Notes under the pieces: model-generated | The model's database searches: none | Told to the model about the DNA's origin: nothing | What the model saw: only the letters and a program-made list of their open reading frames with translations | DNA from: Virgibacillus ihumii | GTDB lineage: Bacteria > Bacillota > Bacilli > Bacillales > Amphibacillaceae | Assembly: GCF_902726655.1 (NCBI RefSeq) | Contig: NZ_CACVAN010000001.1 | Span: forward strand, 124,001 to 188,000 | DNA length: 64,000 bases | Reading direction: 5' to 3' | Part shown: in pieces, positions 54,381-63,119 of the stretch | Layout of the letters: each line of letters begins with the position of its first letter | Numbering within the stretch: the first letter of the stretch is position 1 | Translations under genes and position numbers: made by a program

Positions 54381-54540
54381 ATCAACCGTACGAGCGAAAC
54401 ATCAACCGTACGGGGAGAACATCAACCGTACGAGGAAAACATCAACCGCAAAAGCGAAACATCAACCGTACGAGGAAAACATCAACCATACGCGGAGAAC
54501 ATCAATCGCACAAGCGAATCATCGACCGTACGAAGAGAAC
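54381..54540 (-). repeat. Family B phased array 2 (eight 20-bp units, inverted)
   Basis: Eight units of ATCAACCGTACGAGGAAAAC type on an exact 20-bp register (starts 54381, 54401 ... 54521), with degenerate half units on both sides. The reverse complement is TACGGTTGATGTTTTCCTCG, the same family as 10891-11210 but with TGAT in place of TGAA. It lies after the VWA operon. The rest of 54326-54675 shows no gene and no clear terminator. Confidence 0.92.
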
Positions 54541-54675
54541 ATGTTAACAAGTTTCGGGGACCGAATCATCAACGATACTGCAATAAAGACGCTTTGACCT
54601 AAACCATTATCACAGGTCAACCTCCCATATGCATATGGTAACAGCAGGTTATACAACCAGACAGGAGGTAAATAA

Positions 54676-55296
54676 ATGATGAATTGGTATGGTCCCCATT
54701 ATAGAATGCCTTACTATGGATACCCGCAGACTTATCCGGTATATTCATATCGACAGCAAACCATTCAAGGTCAGGCTACATGGACGGAAGGTGGTCCGGT
54801 TACAAAATGCGGCATACCTTGGTCGGCGAACCAGTACATGACCGTTGCGGTAAGTCCGGATGCTCCGTTCAAATGTGGTCAAACATTGAAAATATCGAAC
54901 CCGGCAATCCCACAACGTGAAATAATTGTAACGGTTGTTGATGAGGTGCCAGGTTATCCGCCAAATCGGATTAATTTGCACAGATTGGCATTTACCGCAC
55001 TTGGCGCAAATCCGAGTCAGGGAATGATCAATGTGCTGATAAATCCTGCCCCTGAACTCGAAGAACAGGAATGGGGAAAATATCTGCTTGAAGTTGTCCA
55101 GATCGGGTATCCGAATTACAATATTCTGGAATACGATAAAACCGGTGAGACACAATTAGCCGGCAATCAAGTCAGAGAAACATATGAGTATGTCCTGGAA
55201 TCACCACAGGAACGGGTGAAAGTCCGTGGTACTGTCGTCTATAATGCAGCCACTGACCGAATCGTGTCTTTTAATGTTCGGGAAATAAATGAATAA
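54676..55296 (+). CDS. DPBB/DUF3889-type protein (YdjM-like)
   Basis: A 206-residue protein. A Tyr/Pro-rich start (YGPHYRMPYYGYPQTYPVYSY) precedes a double-psi beta-barrel domain (residues ~30-110: QATWTEGGPVTKCGIPWSAN, KCGQTLKISNP, VVDEVPGYPPNRINLHRLAF), as in RlpA/expansin-like and B. subtilis YdjM proteins. The last ~80 residues match DUF3889. No signal peptide is visible, which is odd for a wall protein; a spore-associated location is possible. RBS CAGGAGGTAAATAA. Confidence 0.75.
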   Translation: MMNWYGPHYRMPYYGYPQTYPVYSYRQQTIQGQATWTEGGPVTKCGIPWSANQYMTVAVSPDAPFKCGQTLKISNPAIPQREIIVTVVDEVPGYPPNRINLHRLAFTALGANPSQGMINVLINPAPELEEQEWGKYLLEVVQIGYPNYNILEYDKTGETQLAGNQVRETYEYVLESPQERVKVRGTVVYNAATDRIVSFNVREINE

Positions 55297-55393
55297 CAAC
55301 TTTTAATCGCCCGGTGGTTAGACAGCTGAATCAGATCCGGGCGTTAGTGTGTGTCGTTCTTTTAACGATAGCCCCTGGTTTATCCGCATATTC

Positions 55394-55765
55394 TTATTTC
55401 AATTCCTCTGTTTCTTCTGCATACAAAGCAGTACGTTTAATATTTACTCCGACAAATGATTCAAGTATTGCTTGTCCGCCGGCGATGGCCAGAATAAAAA
55501 TAAGATACTTGGCAATATCCGGAATCCACAGGTAGGTCAGTCCCAATAAGATTGCACTCCAGATTCCCGTACACCAGTAACACGTCAGAAGGTAACCGAC
55601 TTTGGATTTGGGAACTGCCTTTGTTTCAGTCGGGGAGATTTTTTTTGTTGTTAAAAAAGGTTTGCGGATAAATTCCGTTATTTTGTCAAAAACAATCAGG
55701 TGTGTAAGGCGATAGCTGGCCAATATCAGCATGATAAAAGCCATCCAGGTAATTTCCAGTTCCAT
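55394..55765 (-). CDS. DUF1360 membrane protein
   Basis: A 123-residue protein of the DUF1360 family (YngL-like): an N-terminal span with LASYRLTHLIVFDKITEFIRKPF, a CYWCTGIW motif and two further spans. A GPCG/HCW-type Cys pair is conserved in the family, function unknown. RBS GGAAGGGT. A hairpin CGCCCGG / CCGGGCG (about 55309-55343) separates it from the convergent DPBB gene. Confidence 0.75.
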   Translation of the reverse strand: MELEITWMAFIMLILASYRLTHLIVFDKITEFIRKPFLTTKKISPTETKAVPKSKVGYLLTCYWCTGIWSAILLGLTYLWIPDIAKYLIFILAIAGGQAILESFVGVNIKRTALYAEETEELK

Positions 55766-56065
55766 ACAACAGACCCTTCCGATTTTTTCCTTAGTCTATC
55801 CTTCATAACGAATCTTAAACGGAGTATAGAGGACGAGTAACCAAAAAAATAGATCCCCCTTGGACTACCAGCCAGTGTAATATAGGCTATCCCTTCAATC
55901 GTATTACTGTTTCATTTTTATTTACAAGGGGAAATAAATACTACAGTGAATGTTATTTTCATAGCAGAAGAAACAATAGGAAGCTTTTATTGGAAAAAGC
56001 TACTAGTTTCACGGCGATCTATTTGTTACTATTGAAATACGTACCATTAATATAGGTGGTTGCAT
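55766..56065. other. Divergent intergenic region
   Basis: 300 bases between divergent genes; A/T-rich with no open frame, array or strong hairpin that I can support. The end carries ATAGGTGGT, the RBS of the NERD gene. Confidence 0.5.
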
Positions 56066-57037
56066 ATGATTTGGAATATTATTACAATCGTTTTATTTAT
56101 CAGTTTAATCGGATGTGTCTGGTATATTTTCCGTTTAAGGAAGAAAACAGATAAAAGAGAAGCCAAAGCATTTAAAAGGCATCAATTGGAGATAGCCGCT
56201 GCGGAAGAAGATTTCAGATCTTCATACTATGACCAGGAAAGTGAATGGCAGGACAAGATGGCGGAACTTGAGCAGTACTATTTAAAGGATATACAAACTT
56301 TGAATCATCATATTGGTAAATTGAATAAAAATATTACCGATATACAGCGATATTCCCGGAATGCCGGTGAAATCATTACACATCAGATCTTGGAGCAATT
56401 GAAAAGTGATCTGGTTCAGGAAGGTATTATTTCCGGCGATGAAATGTATATAGTGCCAAACCTGTATATACCCTATGAGGAAAACGGGAATCTGAAAACA
56501 CGGCAAATTGATCACCTAGTATTGCTCCCGACAGGTGTTTATGTTGTGGAAACCAAGTACTGGCAGGGGAAAGTCGTTCATGGTCTGACACAGGAAAACG
56601 CGGGGGAATTTTCGTTCATTGCAGATATGATGACATCCAGAAATCAATCATCTGGGAAAAAACATACGCTGGTCTTTGTGCCGGATCAGGAATTTGATGA
56701 AAAGAAAATACAGGTTAAATCGTATGGTGACCCGGCGCAACAGGTTATGTCGACGGCTTATACATTAAGGGATTATATTTATCAGCACTTTGGCAGAACA
56801 AACTTTATTACGCCAATTGTTTATTTTGGATATTCATCTGATAAAAATACAGACGGTGTAATTGACCTGTCTGACGATCAAAATGTCCCGAGATTAATAG
56901 GGGAAACCGAGATTCGTCAATATTTCCGTGAACAGTTACATGCTGAGCAGAAAAAGCACTCAAAAGAGGTACTTCAGGAGACGAAAGAAGGCTTGGAGAG
57001 TATAAATTACCTAAACATGGAGAGTGTTTATCGATAG
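56066..57037 (+). CDS. NERD-domain protein with N-terminal membrane anchor
   Basis: A 323-residue protein: one membrane span (residues ~3-21), a coiled coil (~25-100), then a NERD nuclease-related domain. Catalytic-type residues are visible: Asp in RQIDHLVLLPTGVYVVE, Glu and Lys in VVETKYWQGKV (PD-(D/E)XK-like). A C-terminal acidic/basic helix ends the protein. ATG at 56066 behind AGGTGGT. A membrane-tethered putative nuclease of unknown role, unlike the decayed NERD/zinc-finger gene at 5 kb. Confidence 0.85.
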   Translation: MIWNIITIVLFISLIGCVWYIFRLRKKTDKREAKAFKRHQLEIAAAEEDFRSSYYDQESEWQDKMAELEQYYLKDIQTLNHHIGKLNKNITDIQRYSRNAGEIITHQILEQLKSDLVQEGIISGDEMYIVPNLYIPYEENGNLKTRQIDHLVLLPTGVYVVETKYWQGKVVHGLTQENAGEFSFIADMMTSRNQSSGKKHTLVFVPDQEFDEKKIQVKSYGDPAQQVMSTAYTLRDYIYQHFGRTNFITPIVYFGYSSDKNTDGVIDLSDDQNVPRLIGETEIRQYFREQLHAEQKKHSKEVLQETKEGLESINYLNMESVYR

Positions 57038-57091
57038 CAGAATTCTTCAGTAATGGGATTGATACTGGGCGAATGGCAGAGTATTAAAAAA

Positions 57092-57122
57092 GTTGCATCT
57101 TTAACAGGATGCAGCTTTTTTT
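57092..57122 (+). terminator. Terminator of the NERD gene
   Basis: Stem GTTGCATC / GATGCAGC, 7-base loop, then seven T. Confidence 0.88.
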
Positions 57123-57230
57123 GTTGAAGAAAGCCGTTTGTGAAAAACCATAGTTAGCGGCGCATTCCCATGGTTGTATTGTCGTACGATAAGCTGGAAT
57201 GATTTGTTATAAATTTATTAAAAATAATCC

Positions 57231-57259
57231 TTGTAAAACGTTTTCATTTATTTTATACT
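57231..57259 (+). promoter_or_regulatory. Promoter of the LacI/KDG cluster with cre-like site
   Basis: -35 TTGTAA (57231-57236), 17-base spacer, -10 TATACT (57254-57259). GTAAAACGTTTTCA (57233-57246) fits 12 of 14 positions of the CcpA cre consensus TGWAANCGNTNWCA, suggesting glucose repression. Confidence 0.65.
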
Positions 57260-57263
57260 TTTA

Positions 57264-57290
57264 ACTAAATCGATTTAGTAAACCGGTTTA
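57264..57290 (+). promoter_or_regulatory. Twin LacI-family operators
   Basis: A 16-base perfect palindrome ACTAAATCGATTTAGT (57264-57279), directly followed by the palindrome TAAACCGGTTTA (57279-57290). Both have the central CG typical of LacI-family sites. They sit just after the -10, where bound repressor would block transcription; autoregulation of the adjacent regulator is inferred. Confidence 0.8.
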
Positions 57291-57318
57291 GTTAAAAATA
57301 AATATAGGAGTAATCAGA

Positions 57319-58323
57319 ATGAAAACGATAACAATGGCTGATGTTGCAAAGCATGCGGGAGTTTCAAAGAGTACCGTGTCTCAATTCTTAAATAAACGCT
57401 ATGATTATATGGGAGAAAATACAAAGGAGAAAATTGAAAAAGCAATCGAGAAATTGGGTTACAGTCCGAATATAGTAGCAAGAAGTTTAAAGCAAAAGTC
57501 CACGAAGACAATTGGTGTAATTGTTGCAAACATTCTTCATGTGTTTTCCACGCAAGTCATTCGGGCTATTGAGGATTATTGCAATGAATCCGATTTTCAA
57601 ATTATTGTCTGCAATGCAGATGATGACCCTATGAAGGAAAAGCGTTATATTGACATGTTACGAGCCAAGCAGGTAGATGGGATCATTGCTTTTCCTACAG
57701 GAGGAAATGTTGATCTGTATAAGCAATTGATAGATGCAAAGTTTCCTGTTGTGTTTATGGACAGAATTTTAAAGGATGTACAGATCCCAACTATTATGAC
57801 CGATAACGTAAAGGCTTCATCACTTGCTGTCGGTCAATTAGTGGAGAGCGGGTATAAGAAAATCGGGATGATTTCTCCTTCAACTAAAACTTCTGTAACC
57901 CCAAGATTGGAAAGAATTGAAGGATATAAGCAGGCGTTAGAAAAAAACGGAATTCCGTTTAACCCTAATTCCCTGGTAAGTGATGATTTATCGGAATTAG
58001 AAAATAAAATACATGACTTGTTAACTCAGGCTAGCTCTCCTGAAGCAATTGTGGCCTCGAATGACCGGGTGTTATTGAAGGTTTTAGCATATACAAAGAA
58101 ACATCATCTTGGTATTCCAGAAGATATAGCATTGATTGGTATCGATGATGTGGCGTTTGCAAGTATTTACAACCCTGCACTTACGACAATTGCGCAGCCT
58201 GCATTTCAAATGGGGAAGAAGGCTGCAGAACTATTATTAAAGTTAATTAGAGATAAAAGCAATGAAGAAGTTTTTGGGATATACAGGTTTGAACCGAAGC
58301 TAATCACACGGGAATCTTGTTAA
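57319..58323 (+). CDS. LacI family regulator of the KDG cluster (KdgR-like)
   Basis: A 334-residue regulator: N-terminal LacI HTH (TMADVAKHAGVSKSTVSQFLN, residues 5-25) and hinge helix (YSPNIVARSLK), then a periplasmic-binding-protein-like sensor domain with TIGVIVANI, DGIIAFPTGG and IGIDDVAFASIYNPALTTI. Divides the operon from its promoter as first gene, consistent with autorepression at the twin operators. The inducer is probably a hexuronate or 2-keto-3-deoxygluconate, judged from neighbours. Confidence 0.88.
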   Translation: MKTITMADVAKHAGVSKSTVSQFLNKRYDYMGENTKEKIEKAIEKLGYSPNIVARSLKQKSTKTIGVIVANILHVFSTQVIRAIEDYCNESDFQIIVCNADDDPMKEKRYIDMLRAKQVDGIIAFPTGGNVDLYKQLIDAKFPVVFMDRILKDVQIPTIMTDNVKASSLAVGQLVESGYKKIGMISPSTKTSVTPRLERIEGYKQALEKNGIPFNPNSLVSDDLSELENKIHDLLTQASSPEAIVASNDRVLLKVLAYTKKHHLGIPEDIALIGIDDVAFASIYNPALTTIAQPAFQMGKKAAELLLKLIRDKSNEEVFGIYRFEPKLITRESC

Positions 58324-58339
58324 CAGGGAGGAAGCAGAA

Positions 58340-58897
58340 TTGAAAAATATTACAGACACAGTGGTTAAAGAAATAACGGAAGTGTTGGAACATGTGGATT
58401 CTGATCAAACCGTTGAAGCAGCAAAAGAACTGCAAGAAGCAAAACGAATTTTTATAGCCGGGACTGGGCGATCAGGAGCAGTCGGAAAAATGTTTGCCAT
58501 AAGGCTGATGCATATGGGTTTTCCTGTATATGTCGTCGGGGAGTCCATAACCCCAAGTATTGCACCGGATGATGTATTGCTGGTTATTTCCGGATCCGGA
58601 AGCACGACTACGTTAAAACAATACGCAACAAAAGCAAAAGAAATTGATGCAAGGGTTGTTCTTCTCACAACGAATGAAGATTCATCGATCGGAAAGCTTA
58701 GTGACCGCTTTCTAAGAATACCGGCTGCCACAAAAAAACGACTCGATTCAGAACCGGAAACCATTCAGCCGCTGGGGAGCCAATTTGACCAATCTGCCCA
58801 CCTGCTATTGGACGCAATTGCTGTTTATCTGTTGCAACAGCTGCCGGAGCATAACGACAGTTCGGAATTAGTTCAAAAGCATGCAAACCTTGAATAG
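58340..58897 (+). CDS. hxlB: 6-phospho-3-hexuloisomerase (SIS domain)
   Basis: A 185-residue SIS-fold isomerase matching HxlB/PHI: IFIAGTGRSGAVGKMFAIRL (residues ~35-54), MHMGFPVYVVGE, LLVISGSGST and the C-terminal PLGSQFDQSAHLLLDA. PHI converts 3-hexulose-6-phosphate to fructose-6-phosphate in the ribulose monophosphate route. No hxlA (HPS) is adjacent, so in this cluster it may act on another sugar phosphate. TTG start 58340, RBS GGGAGGAAG. Confidence 0.85.
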   Translation: MKNITDTVVKEITEVLEHVDSDQTVEAAKELQEAKRIFIAGTGRSGAVGKMFAIRLMHMGFPVYVVGESITPSIAPDDVLLVISGSGSTTTLKQYATKAKEIDARVVLLTTNEDSSIGKLSDRFLRIPAATKKRLDSEPETIQPLGSQFDQSAHLLLDAIAVYLLQQLPEHNDSSELVQKHANLE

Positions 58898-58912
58898 TAA
58901 AGGAGTGATTAG

Positions 58913-59545
58913 ATGACACCAATGGAAATGATACTCGAACAAAAGATAGTGGCGGTTATTCGTCACGCAGATAAGCAATCGATTGTACCAATCCTTGAGG
59001 CGTTATCGGCAGGCGGTGTGAAAATAGCAGAGATTACTGCGGAGACTCCGAAGGTGGGAGGCATAATTGAAACATCGGTAAACCATATGGGAAAAGAAAT
59101 GTGTATTGGAGCTGGCACAGTTTTAGATCCTGAGACGGCACAAAAAACGCTGGCGGCTGGTGCGAAATTTGTCGTCTCACCTGCGTTAAACACAGAAACA
59201 CTGGCATTCACAAAACGGTACAATGTATTGAATATTCCTGGCGTTATGACGCCAACGGAAATTTTGACCGCATATGAGTATGGAGCAAAAATGGTGAAGA
59301 TTTTTCCTGCGAATACTTTCGGACCGGATTATATTAAAAATATTTTAGGCCCCCTTCCACATGTACAGGCAATGGTAACGGGAGGTATAACGATAGAAAA
59401 TATGAATAACTATTTTGCAAAAGGGGCTGCAGCAGCTGGACTTGGCAGCAGTCTGGTAAATGCAAAAACATTGAAAACAAATGAAGACTATAAACAATTG
59501 ACAGCTAAAGCAAAAAACGTTGTTGCAAAACTGGGTGAACGGTGA
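58913..59545 (+). CDS. kdgA: KDPG/KHG aldolase
   Basis: Class I aldolase that splits 2-keto-3-deoxy-6-phosphogluconate into pyruvate and glyceraldehyde-3-phosphate. Seen: KIVAVIRHAD at the start, the Glu motif near residue 45 (EITAETPK), GAGTVLDPE, and the Schiff-base Lys in AKMVKIFPANTFGPDYIK (~residue 132). 210 residues. RBS AAAGGAGTGATT. Fits directly with the kdgK gene at the end of the window. Confidence 0.92.
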   Translation: MTPMEMILEQKIVAVIRHADKQSIVPILEALSAGGVKIAEITAETPKVGGIIETSVNHMGKEMCIGAGTVLDPETAQKTLAAGAKFVVSPALNTETLAFTKRYNVLNIPGVMTPTEILTAYEYGAKMVKIFPANTFGPDYIKNILGPLPHVQAMVTGGITIENMNNYFAKGAAAAGLGSSLVNAKTLKTNEDYKQLTAKAKNVVAKLGER

Positions 59546-59578
59546 ATTATTTTCCAATAGAGAAGGGAGTTTGTAATT

Positions 59579-60598
59579 ATGCGTAAAATTAAATGCGCTT
59601 TCATTTTGGTTTTGATGGCATCTGTGGCAATTTTGACTTCTTGCTCGGATCAAGTTGATGCTGATAAAGACGGAAAGATTAAGATAATCGCAGCCCATAA
59701 CCAAACATCACCCAATAGTCCATACCAAGCAGGATTATTAAAATTCAAAGAGGTGGCAGAAAGAGAATCAAATGGATCGATAGAAGTCGAAGTACATGCC
59801 GGAACACTTGGCACGGAAGAGTCAGAGTTGGTGGAAAAGCTTCAATTGGGAGCGGTTGATGTAGTTGTTGCATCACCGGGATTTATGACGCAAACCGGAA
59901 TTAAAGAAATTGGCTTTTTCTCCACACCCTATTTATTTGAAGACTATGAGCACTGGTTAAAAGTTGTTGATGGAAAAGTTGGAGAAAAGATGGCCAACAT
60001 TTTGAATGAGAAATCAAATAATTCATTTAAATTATTAGGATACTGGACAGCGGGTGTCAGGCATTTCTATGGAAAGAAACCATTGAAATCAATTGAAGAT
60101 TTGGAAGGTATGACAATCCGAACACAGACATCCGGTGTTGTAGCAGAATTCTGGGAGCAAGCAGGAGCGGTTCCGACATCTGTTGCCTGGGGAGAGCTTT
60201 ATCAGGCACTGCAACAGGATGTGGTTGATTCAGCAGAAAATGCTTATCCGTTCTTTGTCCAGCAGGCCCATCATACGACACCGAATGGAAAATATATAAC
60301 GGAGACAGGACATGATTATACAACAAGATTTCTGTTAATTAACGGTGAGAAATTTGATAAGTATTCTGAAGAACATCAAAAAGTTATCCTGCAAGCTGCA
60401 AAAGCGTCAGTTAAGACGGAACGGAAGGTAACACGGAAACAGGAAGAGAAATATAAAAAGCAGGCAATTAAAGATGGCGCGGTTGTTAATCAAATTGATC
60501 GGCAGCCGTTTATTGAAATAGCGAAGCCGATTCAAGAGAAATTTGCAAAAGAAATTGGTGTTACTGACATGCTGCAAACAATAAGAGAACTAAAATAA
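59579..60598 (+). CDS. dctP: TRAP transporter substrate-binding lipoprotein, DctP family
   Basis: A 339-residue solute receptor on the outer membrane face. The signal ends in lipobox LTSC (Cys ~22). The DctP fold shows PNSPYQAGLLKFKEVAERES, EVHAGTLGTEESELVEKLQLGAVDV and RTQTSGVVAEFWEQAGAVPT with the conserved Arg that binds the substrate carboxylate. Neighbours imply a sugar acid (hexuronate, KDG). RBS AGAAGGGAG. Confidence 0.93.
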   Translation: MRKIKCAFILVLMASVAILTSCSDQVDADKDGKIKIIAAHNQTSPNSPYQAGLLKFKEVAERESNGSIEVEVHAGTLGTEESELVEKLQLGAVDVVVASPGFMTQTGIKEIGFFSTPYLFEDYEHWLKVVDGKVGEKMANILNEKSNNSFKLLGYWTAGVRHFYGKKPLKSIEDLEGMTIRTQTSGVVAEFWEQAGAVPTSVAWGELYQALQQDVVDSAENAYPFFVQQAHHTTPNGKYITETGHDYTTRFLLINGEKFDKYSEEHQKVILQAAKASVKTERKVTRKQEEKYKKQAIKDGAVVNQIDRQPFIEIAKPIQEKFAKEIGVTDMLQTIRELK

Positions 60599-60615
60599 TC
60601 GGGGAGGGGTAGAAA

Positions 60616-61101
60616 GTGAAACGTTTTGTTCAAGCCCTTGAAAAAGTACAAATCACAGTCGGAATAGTGTTCTTGTGCATCTTCTTTCTGGTAATCATGC
60701 TGCAAATTATAACAAGGCACATGGGGATTTCGCTTATCTGGACGACGGAGGTTTCGAAATACGCTTTCATATGGTCAATTTTTATGGGAGCTGCTGTTAT
60801 GGTGAATCGCCGTGAGCATTTTAACTTTGATTTTCTATTAAAAAATTTAAAAGGAAAGAAAAAAATCGCATTATCTATTTTTAATGATGTCATATTGATT
60901 TTGTTTAATATTGCCATTTTTATACTTGGGTTACAAGTTGTGAACGAGTTTTGGAACTATACATGGGTTTCCATCCCGGAAATGAAAATGGGCTATATTT
61001 GGATAGCAATTCCGATAATGGCCGGAACAATGGTTATTTATTCATTGGCACACTTAATTGATCATTTCAATTCATTAAAGGCAAAGGGGGTACATGAATA
61101 A
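60616..61101 (+). CDS. dctQ: TRAP transporter small permease, DctQ family
   Basis: A 161-residue membrane protein with four spans; RHMGISLIWTTEVSKYAFIWSIFMGAAVMV..REHF is the typical DctQ motif. GTG start behind GGGGAGGGG. Its TAA overlaps the ATG of dctM (TAATG). Confidence 0.92.
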   Translation: MKRFVQALEKVQITVGIVFLCIFFLVIMLQIITRHMGISLIWTTEVSKYAFIWSIFMGAAVMVNRREHFNFDFLLKNLKGKKKIALSIFNDVILILFNIAIFILGLQVVNEFWNYTWVSIPEMKMGYIWIAIPIMAGTMVIYSLAHLIDHFNSLKAKGVHE

Positions 61102-62387
61102 TGGGGTTCTTATTGATTGGACTATTTATCGTTTTAATGCTTATAGGTATACCGATTGCATTTGTAATTGCAATTGTTGCATTGATTGGTATAGTAGATA
61201 TGCCATATACCCCTGAGGCGACTGTACCAATGAAAATGTTAAATGGACTGGATTCCTTCGTTCTGCTGGCTGTACCATTATTTATTTTAGCAGCCAATTT
61301 AATGAATTCAGGGAAAATCTCCGAGAAGTTAATTGATCTATCATTGGCAATTGTGGGACCGATTCGTGGTGGACTGGCACATGCAAACGTATTAGTATCG
61401 ATGATGTTTGCGGGTGTTTCAGGTGCTTCACAGGCGGACACAGCCGGAGTAGGGAAAATTTTGATTCCAAGTATGCAGAAGAAAGGATATGACAAAGAAA
61501 CTGCGGTGGGGATTACAGCTGCATCGTCAACAGTAGGTGTTGTTATCCCGCCAAGTATCCCAATGATTATTTTTGCCGGACTTACGAACGCCTCCATAGG
61601 TGCATTGTTTCTTGGTGGAATTATACCGGGTATTTTAATTGGGTTAGGTATGATGATTTTTGTTTATGTTGTTGCAGTGAAGCGAAATTATCCAAGATCT
61701 GCACGGGTAGAGTTTAAAAAATTAGCAACGTTATTCGGACAGGCTATTCCCGCTTTATTTACACCAATCATTATCATTGGTGGTATTATTACCGGGTTTT
61801 TCACCGCAACAGAAGCTGCTGCGGTAGCATCATTATATACGTTAATAGTCTGTATGTTTTATTATAAAACATTAAAAATGAAAGATTTGCCTAAGATATT
61901 AATGGACACATTGTCGTTAAGCTCCCTTTCATTATTTGCGCTGGCAGCTGCAAGTGCACTCGGCGAATTGATGAGTTATTATCAATTAGGAGCTATCGCA
62001 CAGGACTTCTTTACAAATAGTGTAGGTCAAAAATGGTTATTTCTAATAATCATTATCGGATTTTTCTTGTTTGTTGGTACTTTCATGGATGCCATTCCAG
62101 CCATGATTTTGTTTGTCCCTGTTATTTTGCCGGCCGCTTTGGAATTTGGAATTGATCCTGTACATCTTGGTTTAATTGTTGTGATAACCCTGGCAGTAGG
62201 GCTGATTACACCGCCTTATGGATTATGTTTATTACTTGCGGCGAAAATAGGGAATATGTCAATCGAAAGATCGTTCAGAGCTGTCATACCTTATATAGCA
62301 ATTATTGTGGTGGTTCTGCTGTTTATTGCATTCCTGCCGGATATTGCATTTTATATTCCAAAACTAATAAATCCAGGTTTGTTTTGA
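61101..62387 (+). CDS. dctM: TRAP transporter large permease, DctM family
   Basis: A 428-residue permease with ~12 spans that carries the Na+-coupled transport path. Typical motifs: LDSFVLLAVPLFILAANLMN, GGLAHANVLVSMMFAGVSGASQADTAGVG and ITAASSTVGVVIPPSIPMIIF. Forms the membrane complex with DctQ and receives substrate from DctP. Coupled to dctQ by TAATG. Confidence 0.95.
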   Translation: MGFLLIGLFIVLMLIGIPIAFVIAIVALIGIVDMPYTPEATVPMKMLNGLDSFVLLAVPLFILAANLMNSGKISEKLIDLSLAIVGPIRGGLAHANVLVSMMFAGVSGASQADTAGVGKILIPSMQKKGYDKETAVGITAASSTVGVVIPPSIPMIIFAGLTNASIGALFLGGIIPGILIGLGMMIFVYVVAVKRNYPRSARVEFKKLATLFGQAIPALFTPIIIIGGIITGFFTATEAAAVASLYTLIVCMFYYKTLKMKDLPKILMDTLSLSSLSLFALAAASALGELMSYYQLGAIAQDFFTNSVGQKWLFLIIIIGFFLFVGTFMDAIPAMILFVPVILPAALEFGIDPVHLGLIVVITLAVGLITPPYGLCLLLAAKIGNMSIERSFRAVIPYIAIIVVVLLFIAFLPDIAFYIPKLINPGLF

Positions 62388-62416
62388 GTTGGTAGTTTTA
62401 TGAAAGGGTGATGATA

Positions 62417-63100
62417 TTGGCAGTCGGTGATAATGATAAAAAACTAGCCGCCGAGGCGTCAACGCAATTTATTAAAAATGGTATGACAGTCGGTTTGGGT
62501 TCCGGTTCGACAGTAGACTTTATGCTGCAGAAGCTTGGTATTCTTGTAAAAGATGGACTTGATATGAAGGGGATACCAACTTCCGTAAAAACAGAATCAT
62601 TAGCACGGAAGTATGGCATTCCGTTAACCGACTTTCCCGAAACTGCAACCGTTGATCTTGCAATTGATGGTGCAGACGAAATAGATGGGCAAATGAATCT
62701 GTTAAAAGGCGGAGGGGGATCCCTTGTACGAGAAAAAATCGTCGATGCTGCAGCTGGAAAATTAATCATTATAGCCGATCAATCGAAAATCGTACAACAG
62801 CTAGGCAGTTTCCCCCTACCCATTGAAGTTGTGCCATTTGGCTGGGAAATGACGAAAAACCAGATTGCTGCATATGGTGCTGAACCGAAATTGCGAAAAG
62901 ACGGAAATCGCGCTTTCATTTCCGATAATGGAAATTATATATTGGACTGCAGCTTTGGTGAAATGGCAAATCCTAAACTTCTGCATAATGCATTAAAATC
63001 AATAGCAGGCGTTGTGGAGACGGGGTTATTTATTGGGATGACCGATAAAGCAATTATAGGACGAAATGGAAAAATTGAAATTATGGATGGTAATAAATAG
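62417..63100 (+). CDS. rpiA: Ribose-5-phosphate isomerase A
   Basis: Interconverts ribose-5-phosphate and ribulose-5-phosphate. 227 residues with GLGSGSTV (~residue 25), AIDGADEIDGQMNLLKGGGGSLVREKIV (~75-103) holding the catalytic Asp/Glu/Lys set, and PIEVVPFG. I chose TTG 62417 because AAGGGTGA ends 5 bases before it; ATG 62411 overlaps the site. Its presence in a KDG-type operon is unusual. Confidence 0.88.
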   Translation: MAVGDNDKKLAAEASTQFIKNGMTVGLGSGSTVDFMLQKLGILVKDGLDMKGIPTSVKTESLARKYGIPLTDFPETATVDLAIDGADEIDGQMNLLKGGGGSLVREKIVDAAAGKLIIIADQSKIVQQLGSFPLPIEVVPFGWEMTKNQIAAYGAEPKLRKDGNRAFISDNGNYILDCSFGEMANPKLLHNALKSIAGVVETGLFIGMTDKAIIGRNGKIEIMDGNK

Positions 63101-63119
63101 GATGATTGGTGGTATTGGC

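Noticed and set aside
54342..54602. Two overlapping open frames across the family B array
   Set aside because: They are open only because the 20-bp repeat lacks stops in those frames; there is no RBS and no coding-like composition.
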